From Ophiura sarsii (lineage: Eukaryota > Echinodermata > Ophiuroidea > Amphilepidida > Ophiuridae): 64,000 nucleotides of DNA. Positions 1 through 12,190 of this stretch are shown one piece after another; the stretch's first letter is position 1; each line of letters begins with the position of its first letter. The notes under the pieces were generated by a model, which was not told where the DNA came from, did no database searches, and saw only the letters and a program-made list of their open reading frames with translations. The DNA lies in the NCBI GenBank assembly GCA_035610835.1, contig CM069449.1, positions 12,791,855-12,855,854 of the forward strand, read 5' to 3'. The translations under genes were made by a program, and so were the position numbers.

Positions 1-149
1 TTCTTTATTGATAATGATTATAACCAAGTATAATCAATGACTTAAGACTTTGAATTGCTGACTTTTATTAAATTAACACCATTGATTATGTATTTTGTAA
101 ATAATATCTAGTCGGATTCACAGTCAGTTTGTTCACCATTTTGATGAAA

Positions 150-533
150 CCTAAAGGGTTCGGCATACATGCCAAAACTGAATAATTTGTTTAGGTTCTT
201 TCAAGAACCCTTTCAGAGGGTTCTTGATAGAACCTTATCGGAAAGGTTCTGCATACAGGACAAAACCGAAAACACTTTTTAGGTTCTATTTAGAACTCTT
301 TCAGAGGGTTCTTGAAAGAACCTTATCGGAAAGGTTCTTGATAGAACCTTAAAGGTTCTGCATACAGGACAAAACTGCAGAACTTGTTTAGGTTCTATTT
401 ATAACCCTTTCAGAGGGTTCTTGAAAGAACCCCATTGCAAATAGTTCTCATTAAGAACCTCAAAGGGTTCTGCATACAGGACAAGTTCAAAAACCTTTTT
501 AGGTTCTACTTGGTACCCTTTTTTCTTAGAGTG
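150..533. repeat. Truncated fold-back element built from GGTTCT/AGAACC words
   Basis: Four imperfect tandem units of roughly 105 bp each contain GCATACAGGACAA followed by alternating AGAACC and GGTTCT words that can pair as hairpins. The right end reads TTCTTAGAGTG followed by TA, matching the ends of the elements at 25295-25701 and 25899-26651. No matching left end is visible, so this copy is probably truncated at its left side. Bases 1-149 are AT-rich and show nothing recognisable. Confidence 0.7.
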
Positions 534-795
534 TATATACAACCATGTGCTCGCCATCGGGATCAGACTTGGGACATAGCACTGTTTAATAGAAAGCAGA
601 AGTCTCCCTTCCCCACCCCCTATCAATCAATGTTTGGGGAACTGCCATGGCTTCTGATAACATGACCTGAGGTCCATTCGCCCGTAGTACATGTATTCAT
701 GGTCTTAGTCTGTCAGAACACAGAAAAAGAAAAGACTTGCTCTTGACTTCAGAGTAGATTGATTGACCTCTTTTTCTTTCTGCATTTATTTCAAG

Positions 796-935
796 CTACA
801 CCCCCGAAACGGAAAATCGTGATACCCAAGAAAACGTATCAAGGAAGTTTCATTGCCGATGTTTCGTTCAATACGAATGGAATCCAATGGACTCGTATAG
901 AAATCGCATTTCCAAGACCAGTGTTTGATCTTGAG
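796..935 (+). CDS. Penultimate coding exon of an unidentified gene (exon n-1)
   Basis: A 140-bp open exon bounded by a pyrimidine-rich acceptor (TTTATTTCAAG) and a strong donor (GAG|GTAGGT). It starts with two bases of a split codon and ends on a whole codon. It encodes about 46 residues beginning TPPKRKIVIPKK and continuing with an NGIQWTRIEIAFPRPV stretch, which has the alternating hydrophobic look of beta strands. The donor phase (0) matches the acceptor at 4105, so the two exons read through in one frame. Earlier exons and the start codon lie outside the window. The W...I.F..PV pattern recalls CBM2-type carbohydrate-binding sandwiches, but this is only pattern resemblance and no catalytic domain is visible. 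Confidence 0.6.
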
Positions 936-1039
936 GTAGGTACATACATTATAAGCAGGCATTTTTTCTTCTTCTGGAACCTTACCATTGAAACAGTACG
1001 TGAATTGGCCGTCATCAGAAACTGGTCGATAAACCTTTA

Positions 1040-2391
1040 AGGTTCAGTCACATAGCCGATTATTTGCTAGAAAACCACTTCCAGACTGCTCAAGACTGGT
1101 CACGATTGGCCATTATTCAAATATCGTGAGCAGTCTTAAGTCTTTCATTTGTAGTTTCGGCAAGGTCTGAGACTGTCCTGTGCAGTATTGTGTGGTCGGG
1201 AGCACGTGGCAAATTTGACAAACCCGCCACGATTTTTTTCTCGCAGCCTAAAAATATCGGCATGGACACATGAGCGGTTTGGAAGCGATAGCCGATGAGT
1301 TGGCGCGCATCCATGAGTGGTTGTGTGTAGATGGAAAGTGGTCGGCAATGAGTCTGCTCAAGTGGGAGAGAAGATGCAAGCCAACTTTACATGTTAAATC
1401 GGCGACTACAGAAGATTAGTCGCCAACTGCTCATGACAGCAACATGCCACAACTTGTGCCGTCGTGTCAAGGTCGGCGATTGATCGGGGGCTGAACAAGT
1501 GGCGTCGCCGATTAAACATGCTTGATCTTGTTGATTTCATGATGTTGTCGCCTACTGGTAGTCGATTCAGCATCTCTTGTCTTGTTGAAGGCGGGGAATA
1601 TCGCATACTAATCATCCCTGCTCACCTCTGGTCGGGATCCAAAATGTAAATTGTGCAAGTTTGAACAAGATTTCAGCCGAGCGAGCTGTCTTCTATGTGT
1701 CTTCTATGCTGTCCTCACACAGAAGACAGCTCCCGACCCAACCTCTTCCCAACTACACAAGACCAGCATTTTTTTTCAAAATCGGCTGAAATCGTGTTCA
1801 AACTTGCACAATTTACATTTTGGATCCCGACCAGGGCGTACATAACTTCAGGCTCTTCCTTTTAAAAGACCCGATCAATCGCCAACCTTGACACGACGGC
1901 ACAAGTTGTGACATGTTGCTGTCAAGACTGCTCGCCGATTTGTCGCCGATTTGTTGGCTACAAGTCGGCGAATAATCTTCTGTAGTCACCGATTTAACAT
2001 GTCAAGTTGGCTTGCATCTTCTCTCCCGCTTGGAGCAGACTCATTGCCGACCACTTTGAAACTACAGACAACCACTCATGATGCGCACCAACTCATCGGC
2101 TACCGCTTCCAAACCGCTCATGTATGGATGTGTCCACGCCGACCTTCCCGATTGAAAAACAAAACACGATTTTTTTAGGCTGCGAGAAAAAATCGTGGGT
2201 TTGTAAAATTTGCCACGTGCTCTCGACCACACAAGACTGCAGAAGACTGCACAGGACAGTCCCATACCTTGCCGAAACTACACATGAAAAAAAAAAACTG
2301 CTCACGATTTTCGAATAATGGCCAATCGTGACCAGTCTTGAGCAGTCTGGAAGTGGTTTTCTAGCAAATAATCGGCTATGTGACTGAACCT
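1040..2391. mobile_element. 1352-bp almost fully palindromic DNA element with TTTA target duplication
   Basis: The left half is the inverted complement of the right half across nearly the whole element, with the centre near 1710. The ends read AGGTTCAGTCACATAGCC and its complement. TTTA occurs directly outside both ends (1036-1039 and 2392-2395), consistent with a 4-bp target duplication. Inside, words such as GTCGCCGAT and its complement recur, giving hairpins within the larger hairpin. No transposase reading frame is present, so it is non-autonomous. It sits in the intron between the two exons of the first gene. Superfamily is not assigned. Confidence 0.75.
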
Positions 2392-4104
2392 TTTAGTTAT
2401 AATCGTCTCAGGTGATCACGACGGTGGCCCGAATGAAAATGATGTCACCGGCATTGACTCGATCACTAATATACTATTATCGCAATGCATTATGGGAACA
2501 TTTTCCGAGCTGCTGTTGATGTAACGCGGTAGAAGAGGTAGGGGTGTGTCCGGGGGGAGGGGTGCTCTCAACTTTAATGCATGTGTTAATTTGAAACTTA
2601 GAAGCTACCCTTCTCGACAGGGGGCATATTGCCCTTTCGCCTGACGGCTTTGAACTGGAACGGGAAGGCCAGGTCAAAATTTACCGTGCTAAAAAAGTCG
2701 AAGTGAACATGGTGAAGGGAAGAAGAAAGAGGATAAAATAAAAGAGGGAAAGAAAAGGGAAAGGAAATGAAAATAAAGGAGAAGAGGGTGATAAAAAGGG
2801 AAGCAAAGGGATAAGGAGAGAGAAAAACGTCGAAGGGTAGGGAGGAAATAGAGGAGGGAAAATAATTATGTATAGAGGAGAGCGGGAGTGAACGCCCTAT
2901 GGGCATGTTCGCCCACCACGTGATTCTCATCGTTGCGGCCACTGGTTGAATTTGGCAAACACACAATAGATACAGTAGTATGTTACAAACTTCCATCATT
3001 AACGTGACAGACCACCGTAACATGTTTGTCAACTAATCATCCAAAAACCAGTTTTGCCTCGCAAAAGTGAATGTTATTCCATTTTTATATTGATTTTTTT
3101 CAAAGATATTCGCAGAAAAGGTTTTAATGTTATCACTAGGTATGTATGGGATTGATTATGGATTTGATGCAGTTAACAACCCATCAATGTATGTGGGACA
3201 TCCGTTGTATAGGTCAGAGCACTTATTGCGCTATATGGGGCACATAAGCCCTATGATGAGGGGCAGGTTCGCAAATAGGGATTTATAAAGTTATGATTTT
3301 GCATAATTTCAAAATTGTAATTTTCCTCTTACAGGATTATTGTAATTATAAAAATAGTTATCATGAATGGAGTAACACTAATATTAGAGGAGAATATTTC
3401 AAAATGTTGTATTTCTTATTACTTTTAAATTCTTAACGAGTGTGTTCCGCAAAAGTGCCCCACCCCTATATTTTGGAGCCCTACATTTTATTTTGGAATA
3501 AAATAACGAAGAATACCGAATCTATAATTATGTAATGGATATTATGGTACTTTGTGTAGCCTAATTCTGAGCTTAGGGCGAACTTGCTCCGGCCTATGGG
3601 CAAACCTACTCCGGCGTCGGGCAAGTTCGCCCTTTTGAGACACTTGTCTTTATCATTTACTCTTGCCTTTACAGTAAGGCCTAGAGTACTCAACTGAGAT
3701 CATGGTCGTATGTAGCCAATATATCAATCTTTCACATGATAGCAATAGGTACATTCAATCTTTAAAATTGGCGTCTCCAGACCTCTTCAAATGAAAATGG
3801 GGCGAACACTCCCCGCTCTCCCCTATATAGTGGATAAGGAAGGGACAGGACAATAAGTAGAAATAAGTAAAAAAATGAAAGTAAACTTGAAGAGAAGAGA
3901 TCTAACCATCTATCTAAACACTTGATGATTTATGTATAAACGTGCATTATGTATAACTTCAGTGACTTTCATCGTGGTTATTATATTAGGACCGGGAAAG
4001 GGACCCCCCCCCCCCCCCTTACTCTTCCCCCTCCTCCCCCGGGAATGATATCCATTCACGTTTATTATTGCTTACCAAATTATTACTACACTTTGTTTTT
4101 ACAG
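2392..4104. other. Rest of the intron, including a polypurine tract at about 2697-2882
   Basis: The tract is a run of GA-rich sequence (GGGAAGAAGAAAGAGG type), which produces a long but meaningless reading frame on the minus strand. GGGCAAACT/GGGCGAACTTGCC-like words repeat near 3240-3280, 3580-3630 and 3800-3820. A run of 15 C lies at 4004-4018, about 85 bases before the acceptor. No gene is seen. Confidence 0.5.
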
Positions 4105-4341
4105 ATCTTGGGTTGTGATGCACGTGTAGGAAGAAAGAGAACCACGATGAACGGTAAATACAAGGTGAACACTTATACCATCGTGCCCGGCTCGTCTGAC
4201 GGTGCCCAGCCCGGATCTGACGGCGAGGTACGATTCACTGTCATAGGCATAACGTGGAAGAATCGTAAAGGCTTCAAGCAGGATATCATCGCCGAGATCT
4301 TTACTTTACCAGGACGAAAGAGTGTGGATAGTTATTGTTAG
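4105..4341 (+). CDS. Terminal coding exon of the same unidentified gene, with stop codon
   Basis: The exon begins after TTGTTTTTACAG and stays open to a TAG at 4339-4341. It encodes 78 residues starting ILGCDARVGRKRTTM and ending GRKSVDSYC. Codon use is richer in G and C than the flanking DNA, as expected for real coding sequence. Joined in phase 0 to the exon at 796-935 it gives at least 124 C-terminal residues. Regularly spaced hydrophobic strands, a glycine-rich turn (PGSSDGAQPGSDG) and a following VRFTVIGITW strand suggest a beta-sandwich; a CBM2-like fold is my best guess and is unproven. The intron, 936-4104, holds the palindromic element at 1040-2391 and a polypurine tract. A possible ATTAAA lies near 4474. 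Confidence 0.65.
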   Translation: MLGCDARVGRKRTTMNGKYKVNTYTIVPGSSDGAQPGSDGEVRFTVIGITWKNRKGFKQDIIAEIFTLPGRKSVDSYC

Positions 4342-4839
4342 TCAAGTAGTATGCCTATTTCCCGGCTTTTAATTTGGGTGGTGTTTTTGTGATAGATTAA
4401 TCTGAATGTGGTGGTGTTATGATCAAGTTGAACCCTTGAGGAGGGTAGGTTTAAGATTCCCATTGAAGCCTGCATTAAAGCAAAATGATGGATTAATTAA
4501 TCAAGTGGCTAATCTCTATTGTCCTCAACAGTTGTATGTTTAAAGGAACGCGTTTTTATTGTAAATGTCTGTGTGTGGGTGTTGTATACAGTCTTTCAAA
4601 AGCAACCTACCGGGTAATTACGCGGGTGGTAATAGGCCTATGCTCTTGACTACAAACAATTGCACCTATGTACAAATTATAAATTATATATTCATGAAGA
4701 CATTTCTTCTCTTTAATGTGTGATATTTCACGTAGCGTTCGTAATTGTTGACCGATCTTCACGCTCAGTGTTTCCAATTGAAGAGGTGAAATTATTCCAT
4801 ACTTTTGTAATTTGATATATTCGAGACTGTGTATTTTTT
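4342..4839. other. Presumed 3' untranslated and flanking DNA of the first gene
   Basis: AT-rich, with no open frame of note and no recognisable repeat. An ATTAAA near 4474 could serve for polyadenylation. Confidence 0.3.
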
Positions 4840-4841
4840 AA

Positions 4842-5190
4842 GATCTTTGTTATTTCAATTCACGCCAGTTTGTCCGATTTTTGTTAATACTTATTCATTT
4901 AATTTACTCAATTTGTATCCTTTGCTTGATCTTCCTGTGTATTTAAACGAGTTTTGCTAGTCGGGTTCTGCTAGAATCATGTTTATATAGGCCAACATAT
5001 AGCTAATGTTTACTACATGTATTTTGGCCGCTTGAGACTCTCAACAAGGACTGTGTATACATTAACGCTCCGGCGTCCATCTGTCACCCACGTAAACACA
5101 GCCTCTGTGGTCTAGTGGGTAATTAATCGCAATTTGTTCAAATATCCCGGGATATGTTCATTTAGTGTAATATATCATTAAACTAGAGCG
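4842..5190 (+). repeat. tRNA-bearing dispersed repeat, copy 1
   Basis: Shares several blocks with 62785-63056: a CAATTCACGCCAG-TTGTCC block, TTCTGCTAGAATCATG, GAGACTCTCAACAA and a tRNA-like piece, CTGTGGTCTAGTGGGTAA, at about 5103-5121. Here the CACGCCAG block precedes the tRNA piece; in the other copy it follows it. The tRNA piece is cut off after its A-box-like part and is followed by an element fragment (AAATATCCCGGGATATGTTC) also seen inverted near 12150-12210. Confidence 0.55.
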
Positions 5191-5199
5191 GTTCTCGGG

Positions 5200-6689
5200 T
5201 TTCGCGGTTTTCGAGTTTCGCGGTTGATGGGGTTTAGCAGTGTCAGATGTAGTGGTTATCAATAGGGCATTGACATTGTATTGGTTTTAACATGATATGT
5301 TAGGATCTGACCAGAACCATGGAGGACGGGCGGAGAGTGATGGTATGAAAATGAAATGATTATGAAGTGGTTTGGATTTATTGTGTGGGAGATAATATTT
5401 GAAACCCGTTTATTTGTTCTAAAGAGTTTGCTTTGTATTTGATTCAACCATAAGAATGAATTGCTGACAGAGCTGCTGTTGGTGTTTGATGTGGCCTGGA
5501 GATTGTATTTAGGTGCGAAGGTAAAAAGTTTGATTTGATTAATGTACTTTCCGGTTGCAACCTTCGCCCTAAGGGGACCTAGGACTTAGCGGTGACCATG
5601 CGGGTAAGAAAATGTTGCCTTTCTACGCAGGGACAAGATTCAGTACTCATTAGTGGTATATCATTACGTTTTGTCACCAATACAATTGTAGCAGGGAGGT
5701 GTAGGTAATATAACATCTCTCTGATTGTAGCATGTAATTTATATAGACATGCTTGTCTATTAATTAGCAAGAGTTGAAATGCAAATTCCATTTAAATGGA
5801 ATGGGGCTGGTGAAAGTTTGAGTGAAGTGCACATTTAAACACACTTGTACACAAAATGCACAATATACAAAGAAGAATAGGCAGTAGAAACAGTAATGTA
5901 ATAATCTTTACATAAACAGTTTATTAAGATGAACATGGGTCCATCCACGAAGTTGCGTACACAAGGTGTGACATGATAGTCAAATTTAGTTGCCTGATTG
6001 AATTCCAAAACATCATTTTGAACTAACAATCCTCACAATCACGAGGGCCGACTTGGCTATCTTATTCGTTATGCCATCACCGGCGAGAGATGAACGAAAC
6101 TGATTAGAGCGTGCGCATTGTGTTCTTTCAACATCGATCAGCTGATCGCCCGGCGGCATATGATATTATTGTTTACATCGTAAAACAAGGCAATATACAC
6201 ACATGCGCTTTTGAACGGAATAGCCGCGATCGATTAAAATTAATAATTTTGTAAATTCGTCTTTGTATACCGACAGTCCAGGCAAACGCTAATTGAAAAC
6301 TTGGCTTAAAATTTCTTTAAACTGCATAAAGAGGCAATTAAAAGCTTTGCGGTAAAATGGGTTTTGCTTTCTATTGACAGCGAATACGTATAATTCGGCA
6401 GTCTCGCGATGCATTGAATGACTGAGATTAGTTTTCGTAGTCGATTGAAAACAGATATTTTGCCCGTAATTTGATCAGCATGGATATTAACATAATGTAA
6501 TCTTAACTCTAGTGTGATTATTTTTGTCAAAGATTCGATCATTCATCTTTATTTACTTGTTTTGTTACTGCCATTCACTTGCACTTTAGTTTACACTACA
6601 GTTAAAAAATGCCAGTGCAGTAGTTGCTTTTTGTTGTTTTATCACCTTTTTAGTTACCTATGAGATCAATTTGACAACAATTATATTCG
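5200..6689. other. Gene-free stretch
   Basis: AT-rich DNA with a short doublet of TTCGCGGTT words near 5195-5224. No exon, RNA gene or TIR pair could be supported. Confidence 0.4.
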
Positions 6690-9600
6690 CATAGAAATCA
6701 TAAGGATTTTTTTTAATTTGCCTGACCGCCAAATGCCGAAATTTGGAAAATGGACCCAAATATCATTATATGATTTATTTTTTTTGGGATACGTATGAGA
6801 TCCATGATACAAAAAAGTCAAGCCGCAATCAATTTGGCGACAAAAAAGTCATTCGCATAGAATTTTTTTAATTTTTTTAATTCTAAAATATCAACATTTG
6901 AAAAATTAGCCCAAATACCTTTATTTGGTTAAATAATTCAATTTTGTTTGGGTACGTATGAGATCAATGTTACAAAAAAGTCAAGCTGCAATCAATTTGA
7001 CGACAAAAAAGTCATTTGCATAGAAATCATAACATTTTTTTTAATTCTAGGCTTGACCGACAAATATCAAAATTTGACAAATTAGCCCAAATACCATTAT
7101 TTGGTTAAGTAATTCAATGTTTGTGGGTACATATGAGATCGATGATACAAAAAACTCAAGCGGCAATCAATTTGGTGACAAAAAAGTCATTCGCATAGAA
7201 ATCATAACAATTTTTTTTTTAATTCTAGACTTGACCGACAAATATCAAAATTTGAAAAATGAGCCCAAATACCATTATTTGGTTAAATAATTCAATTTTG
7301 TTTGGGTACGTATGAGATCGATGATACAAAAAAAGTCAAGTCGCAATCAATTTGACGACAAAAAAAGTTGTTCGCATAGAAATCATAACATTTTTTTTAA
7401 ATTAAGGCTTGACCGACAAATATCAAAATTTGAAAAATTAGCCCAAATACCATTATTTGGTTTAAATAATTCCAATTTTTTTTTGGTACGTATGGGATCG
7501 ACGATGCAAAAAAGTCAAGCCGCAATCAATTTGGCGACAAAAAAAGTCATTCGCATAGAAATCATAATTATTTTTTTTAAATTCTAGGCTTGACTGACAA
7601 ATATCAAAATTTGAAAAATTAGCCCAAATACCATTATTTGGTTAATATTAAAGTAATTCAATTTTTGGGGGTACGTATGAGATTGATGATACAAAAAAGT
7701 CAAGCCGCAATCAATTTGACCACAAAAAAAGTAATTCGCATATAAATCATAACATTTTTTTTTTAAATTCTAGGCTTGACCGACAAATATCAAAATTTGA
7801 AAAATTAGCCCAAATACCATTATTTAGTTAATTCAATTTTTGTGGGTACATATGAGATCGATGATACAAAAAACTCAAACCGCAATCAATTTGGCGACAA
7901 AAAAGTCATTTGCATAGAATTCTAGGCTTGACCAACAAATATCAAAATTTGAAAAATTAGCCCAAATACCATTATTTGGTTAAATAATTCAATTTTGTTT
8001 GGGTACGTATGAGATCGATGATACAAAAAAGTAAAGTCGCAATCAATTTGATGACAAAAAAAGTTGTTCGCATAGAAATCATAACAATATTTTTGTAAAT
8101 TCCAAGCTTGACCGACAAATATCAAAATTTGAAAAAATAGCGAGATCGATGATACAAAAAACTCAAGCCGCAATCAATTTGGCGACATATTTTTTAAATT
8201 CTAGGCTTGACTGACAAATATCAAAATTTGACAAATTAGCCCAAATACCATTATTTGGTTATTAGAGTAATTCAATTTTTGGGGTACGCATGAGATCGAT
8301 GATACAAAAAAGTCAAGTCGCAATCAATTTGACGATAAAAAGTTGTTCGCATAGAAATCATAACATTTTTTTTTTTAAATTCCAGGCTTGACCGACAAAT
8401 ATCAAAATTTGACAAATTAGCCCAAATACCATTATTTGGTTAAATAATTCAAATTTATTTTTGGTACATATGAGATCGATGATGCAAAAAAGTCAAGCCG
8501 CAATCAATTTGACACACACAAAAGTTGTTTGCATAGAAATCATAACAATTTTTTTAAATTCTAGGCTTGACCGACAAATATCAAAATTTGACAAATTAGC
8601 CCAAATACCATTATTTAGCTAAGTAATTCAATTTTTGTGGGTACATATGAGATCGATGATACAAAAAACTCAAGCCGCAATCAATTTGGCGACATAAAAG
8701 TAATTTGCACAGAATTTTTTTTTTTTAATTCTAGACTTGACTGACAAATATCAAAATTTGACAAATTAGCCCAAATACCATTATTTGGTTAAATAATTCA
8801 ATTTTGTTTGGGTACGTATGAGATCGATGATACAAAAAAGTCAAGTCGCAATCAATTTGACGACAAAAAAAAGTTGTTCGCATAGAAATCATAACAATAT
8901 TTTTTTAAAATTCCAAGCTTGACCGACAAATATCAAAATTTGAAAAAAATAGACCAAATACCATTATTTGGTTAAATAATTCAATTTTATTTTTGGTACG
9001 TATGAGATCGATGATGCAAAAGTCAAGCCGCAATCAATTTGGCGACAAAAAAGTCATTCACATAGAAATCATAATTTATTTATTTTTAAATTCTAGGCTT
9101 GACTGACAAATATCAAAATTTGAAAAATTAGCCCAAATACCATTATTTGGTTATTAAAGTAATTCAATTATTTGGGGTACGCATGAGATCGATGATGCAA
9201 AAAAGTCAAGCCGCAATGAATTTGGCGACAAAAAATGTCATTCGCATAGAAATCATTTTTTTTTTAATTCTAGGCTTGACTGACAAATATCAAAATTTGA
9301 AAAATTCGCCCAAATACCATTATTTGGTTAAATAATTCACAAAAAAGTCAAGTCGCAATCAATTTGACACAACAAAAAAAGTTGTTCGCATAGAAATCAT
9401 AACAATTTTTTTTTTAAATTCCAGGCTTGACCGACAAATATCAAAATTTGATAAATTAGCCCAAATACCATTATTTGGTTAAATAATTCAATTTTATTTT
9501 TGCTACGTATGAGATCGATGATGCAAAAAAGTCAAGCCGCAATCAATTTGGCGACAAAAAAGTCATTCGCATAGAAATCATAATTATTATTTTTTAATTC

Positions 9601-10212
9601 TAGGCTTGACTTAATATCAAAATTTGAAAAATTAGCCCAAATACCATTATTTGGTTATTAAAGTAATTTCAATTTTTTTGGGGTACGTTTGAGATCGATG
9701 ATACAAAAAAGTCAAGCCGGAATCAATTTGACCACAAAAAAGTAATTCGCATAGAAATCATAACAATTTTTTTTTCAATTCTAGGCTTGACCGACAAATA
9801 TCAAAATTTGAAAAAAAATTAACCCAAATACCATTATTTGGTTAAATAATTCAATTTTGTTGGTACATATGAGATCGATGATGCAAAAAAGTCAAGCCGC
9901 AATCAATTTGGCGACAAAAAAAGTCATTTGCATAGAAATCATAACGATTTATTTTTAAATTCTCGGCTTGACCGACAAATATCAACATTTGAAAAAATAG
10001 CCCAAATACCATTATTTGGTTAAATAATTCATTTTTTGGGGTACATGAGATCGATGATACAAAAAAAAAGTCAAGCCGCAATCAATTTCATGACAAAAAT
10101 GTCTTTCGTATAGAAATCATGAGCATTTAAAAAAAAAAATTAAGTAGGCCTGAGTCTGACCGACAAATGTCAAAATTTGGAAAATGGACGCAAATATCAT
10201 TAATGTTTGGAT
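6690..10212. repeat. Satellite array, about 20 monomers of roughly 175-180 bp
   Basis: Each monomer contains GCCCAAATACCATTATTTGG, a TACGTATGAGATCGATGAT block, AAAAAGTCAAGCCGCAATCA, CATAGAAATCATAA, a T-rich run and TTGACCGACAAATATC. Blocks recur at about 6796, 6957, 7132, 7312, 7493, 7675, 7850, 8010, 8140, 8288, 8467, 8646, 8817, 8999, 9180, 9509, 9690, 9868 and 10045. A variant with GTTGTTCGC (about 7368, 8063, 8341, 8521, 8873, 9380) alternates irregularly with one carrying GTCATTCGC. Some monomers are shortened (near 7915, 8140 and 9340). The outermost half-monomers are diverged. The array has no coding content; short open frames in it are repeat artefacts. Confidence 0.9.
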
Positions 10213-10556
10213 AATTTATTTTTTTATTTTTAAAGAACCGATCATTTCTATGTGCGAGTCGATAATATATTCAATTAAAAGGTATAGCCTATTATAATGC
10301 TAGGGATGTTCATATCATTGACTTCAGAGGGCGACATTTTTTTGAAAATTAGTTGACCAAAATATGTAGAAAACTCCATGTTTACCTAGATGAATACAGC
10401 GATGTAGTACGATGTGGCTAGAATGTATTCACTGATGTCTATATAACCCCGCACAAGCAACTAAAAATCATGAAAGTAAACCGCTTTTTACCTAAAATGG
10501 TTTACCTAAAATGGCAATGATTTTGAATAGATTACATCCCCCAGTCTTCAATATTA

Positions 10557-10895
10557 CCGTATGGTGTAATACTAGCATGTATTACAATGGTATAGGTCTA
10601 ACTAAAACCGCGGCGACAAGTTTTTTCTGTTTGTTATGTAAACATAACATAATTATGTAAATGTCCACGCTCTTTCCATGTACTAATGAGTAATGGGCCC
10701 AGCGTGATTCAGTGAAAAAGGCATCCAATTGTTACGTAAACATCAAACAATTGATTATCTATACAGCAAAGATTCGCCCTCATACATCAAGTATGGTGTG
10801 ACGTAGCAAGTATTACAATGGTATAACTAAAACCGCGACAAGTCGGGGGACTCTGTTTGTTATGTAAACATCAAACAAAAATAGCAACGCTCATA
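10557..10895. repeat. Direct repeat pair of about 110 bp
   Basis: 10557-10675 and 10788-10895 share GTATGGTGTAA/GTATGGTGTGA, AGTATTACAATGGTATA, AACTAAAACCGC and CTGTTTGTTATGTAAACAT. They are separated by about 110 bases. Origin unknown. Confidence 0.6.
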
Positions 10896-10924
10896 CATCC
10901 CCGGGAAAAAGGGGGGTGTACTCA

Positions 10925-11740
10925 GATTTGGTTTGGTCGGGGGTGTGCCGCTGGAGAATCAAATCCCCTACCCATTTCTAAGGGTGATTTTGGATAGACC
11001 CATGTCTAAGGATTTTTCAGTTGAAAAGCCTACCCATGGCTAAGGATGTCTCATGAAAAACGACCCACTGGAGCGGCACCTCCCCGTATGCCTTACATAC
11101 GTGAGTACCACCCCCGAGCATGCATCGTTGTATTTTACTAAGAAAAATATGCTTCTCAAGGCAAAAAAATAGTTTTACTCCTATGAGGCAGATTAACCCC
11201 AACTTTGAACTCGTCCAAGTTATTTGCGATTTGTACATGCTCACAAAATCCGGAATCCATTGATGGATTAATAAAGACGAAATCGCAAACACAATTTTTT
11301 TCTGAGGCAATCTCTAGGGGTGGTACATAGCCTAGCGGTGAACAAAATTCAACAAACTCAATTGTGCGCGTAGTGGCGTTTGGGATGGGGGGATTCATAT
11401 AGTTTTAGCTTCATGCTCTATTACGCTTGAACTCTTTTCGCCCACACACATGAGTAGTAAACCACGACAAAACAAAATTACGCCCCTTGATTGGAAAAAC
11501 GGTGATCCACGCTTGCGATCAGCGACGGAGCGCATGGAGTATATAAAACATTATGGTGATATACGGGGGGTACAATAACCATTTTCTTTGATGTGACGAT
11601 GTCGGAATAGAAAATAAATATCCCTATCGCGGGAACATTATCCCTCATAATTCTCCAAATAACCAGTCACTCGAACTCAGCCGAGATAAATACTGTACCA
11701 ATATCGTGTCCACAAATCTTACTAATTCAAGCTGTATTTT
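10925..11740. repeat. GTGCCGC-type dispersed repeat, then gene-free DNA
   Basis: 10936-11090 contains GGGTGTGCCGCTGGAG..., CCTACCCATTTCTAAGG and a partly inverted CACTGGAGCGGCACCTCC. Related sequence occurs near 53540-53763 and 57900-58145, each beside a G or C homopolymer. The rest to 11740 has no supportable gene. Confidence 0.5.
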
Positions 11741-11741
11741 T

Positions 11742-12190
11742 CGAGATATTTCGCACACAAACTTCGATTTGAAAATCTTAGGATGCCGGTACCCGTCCTC
11801 CAAAAAACTGATGTGTTCATCTTTACAATGATACCAACATTAATGTGAAGCAATCTCGGGCTCCAGTGCTCAGCTACTGGCTTGAGAACATGGGGAGGTC
11901 CCAATCTGAATGTGCCAAAATCAACGCTATTTCGTGCTCAAAAGAACATCTTGGTCGTCTGTTCAATGAAGTGTTACATTGACCACTACAGTGTAGTGTG
12001 ATGATCTATTGATTTTTAAGCACAAAATGGTTTTGATTTTGGCACTTTCAGATTGCGACCTCCATGTTCTCAATCACGTGGCTGAGCACTGGAACAAGGG
12101 ATTGCTTCAAATCGGATATCATTGTAAAGATGAACACATCAGCTTTTAAATGATATATTACACTAAATGAATATATCCCGAGATATTTGA
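11742..12190. mobile_element. Degenerate inverted-repeat element
   Basis: Two arms mirror each other about a centre near 11990 (CTACAGTGTAGTG). The left arm has GTGTTCATCTTTACAATGAT, GTGAAGCAATC and GAACATGGGGAGGTC; the right arm has GACCTCCATGTTC, GATTGCTTCAAAT and ATTGTAAAGATGAACAC. A piece of the same family lies at about 5125-5190. No reading frame. Confidence 0.6.

Noticed and set aside
2598..3032. 144-codon minus-strand frame
   Set aside because: Encodes a Phe/Ser/Leu-rich string produced by the polypurine tract; no start or splice context or domain.
7312..10081. Several 60-90-codon frames on both strands
   Set aside because: They repeat with the satellite monomer and are broken by indels; not genes.
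6690..10212. CRISPR-like array
   Set aside because: The monomers are contiguous and of satellite length, with no short repeats separated by unique spacers and no cas genes; the DNA is from an animal.
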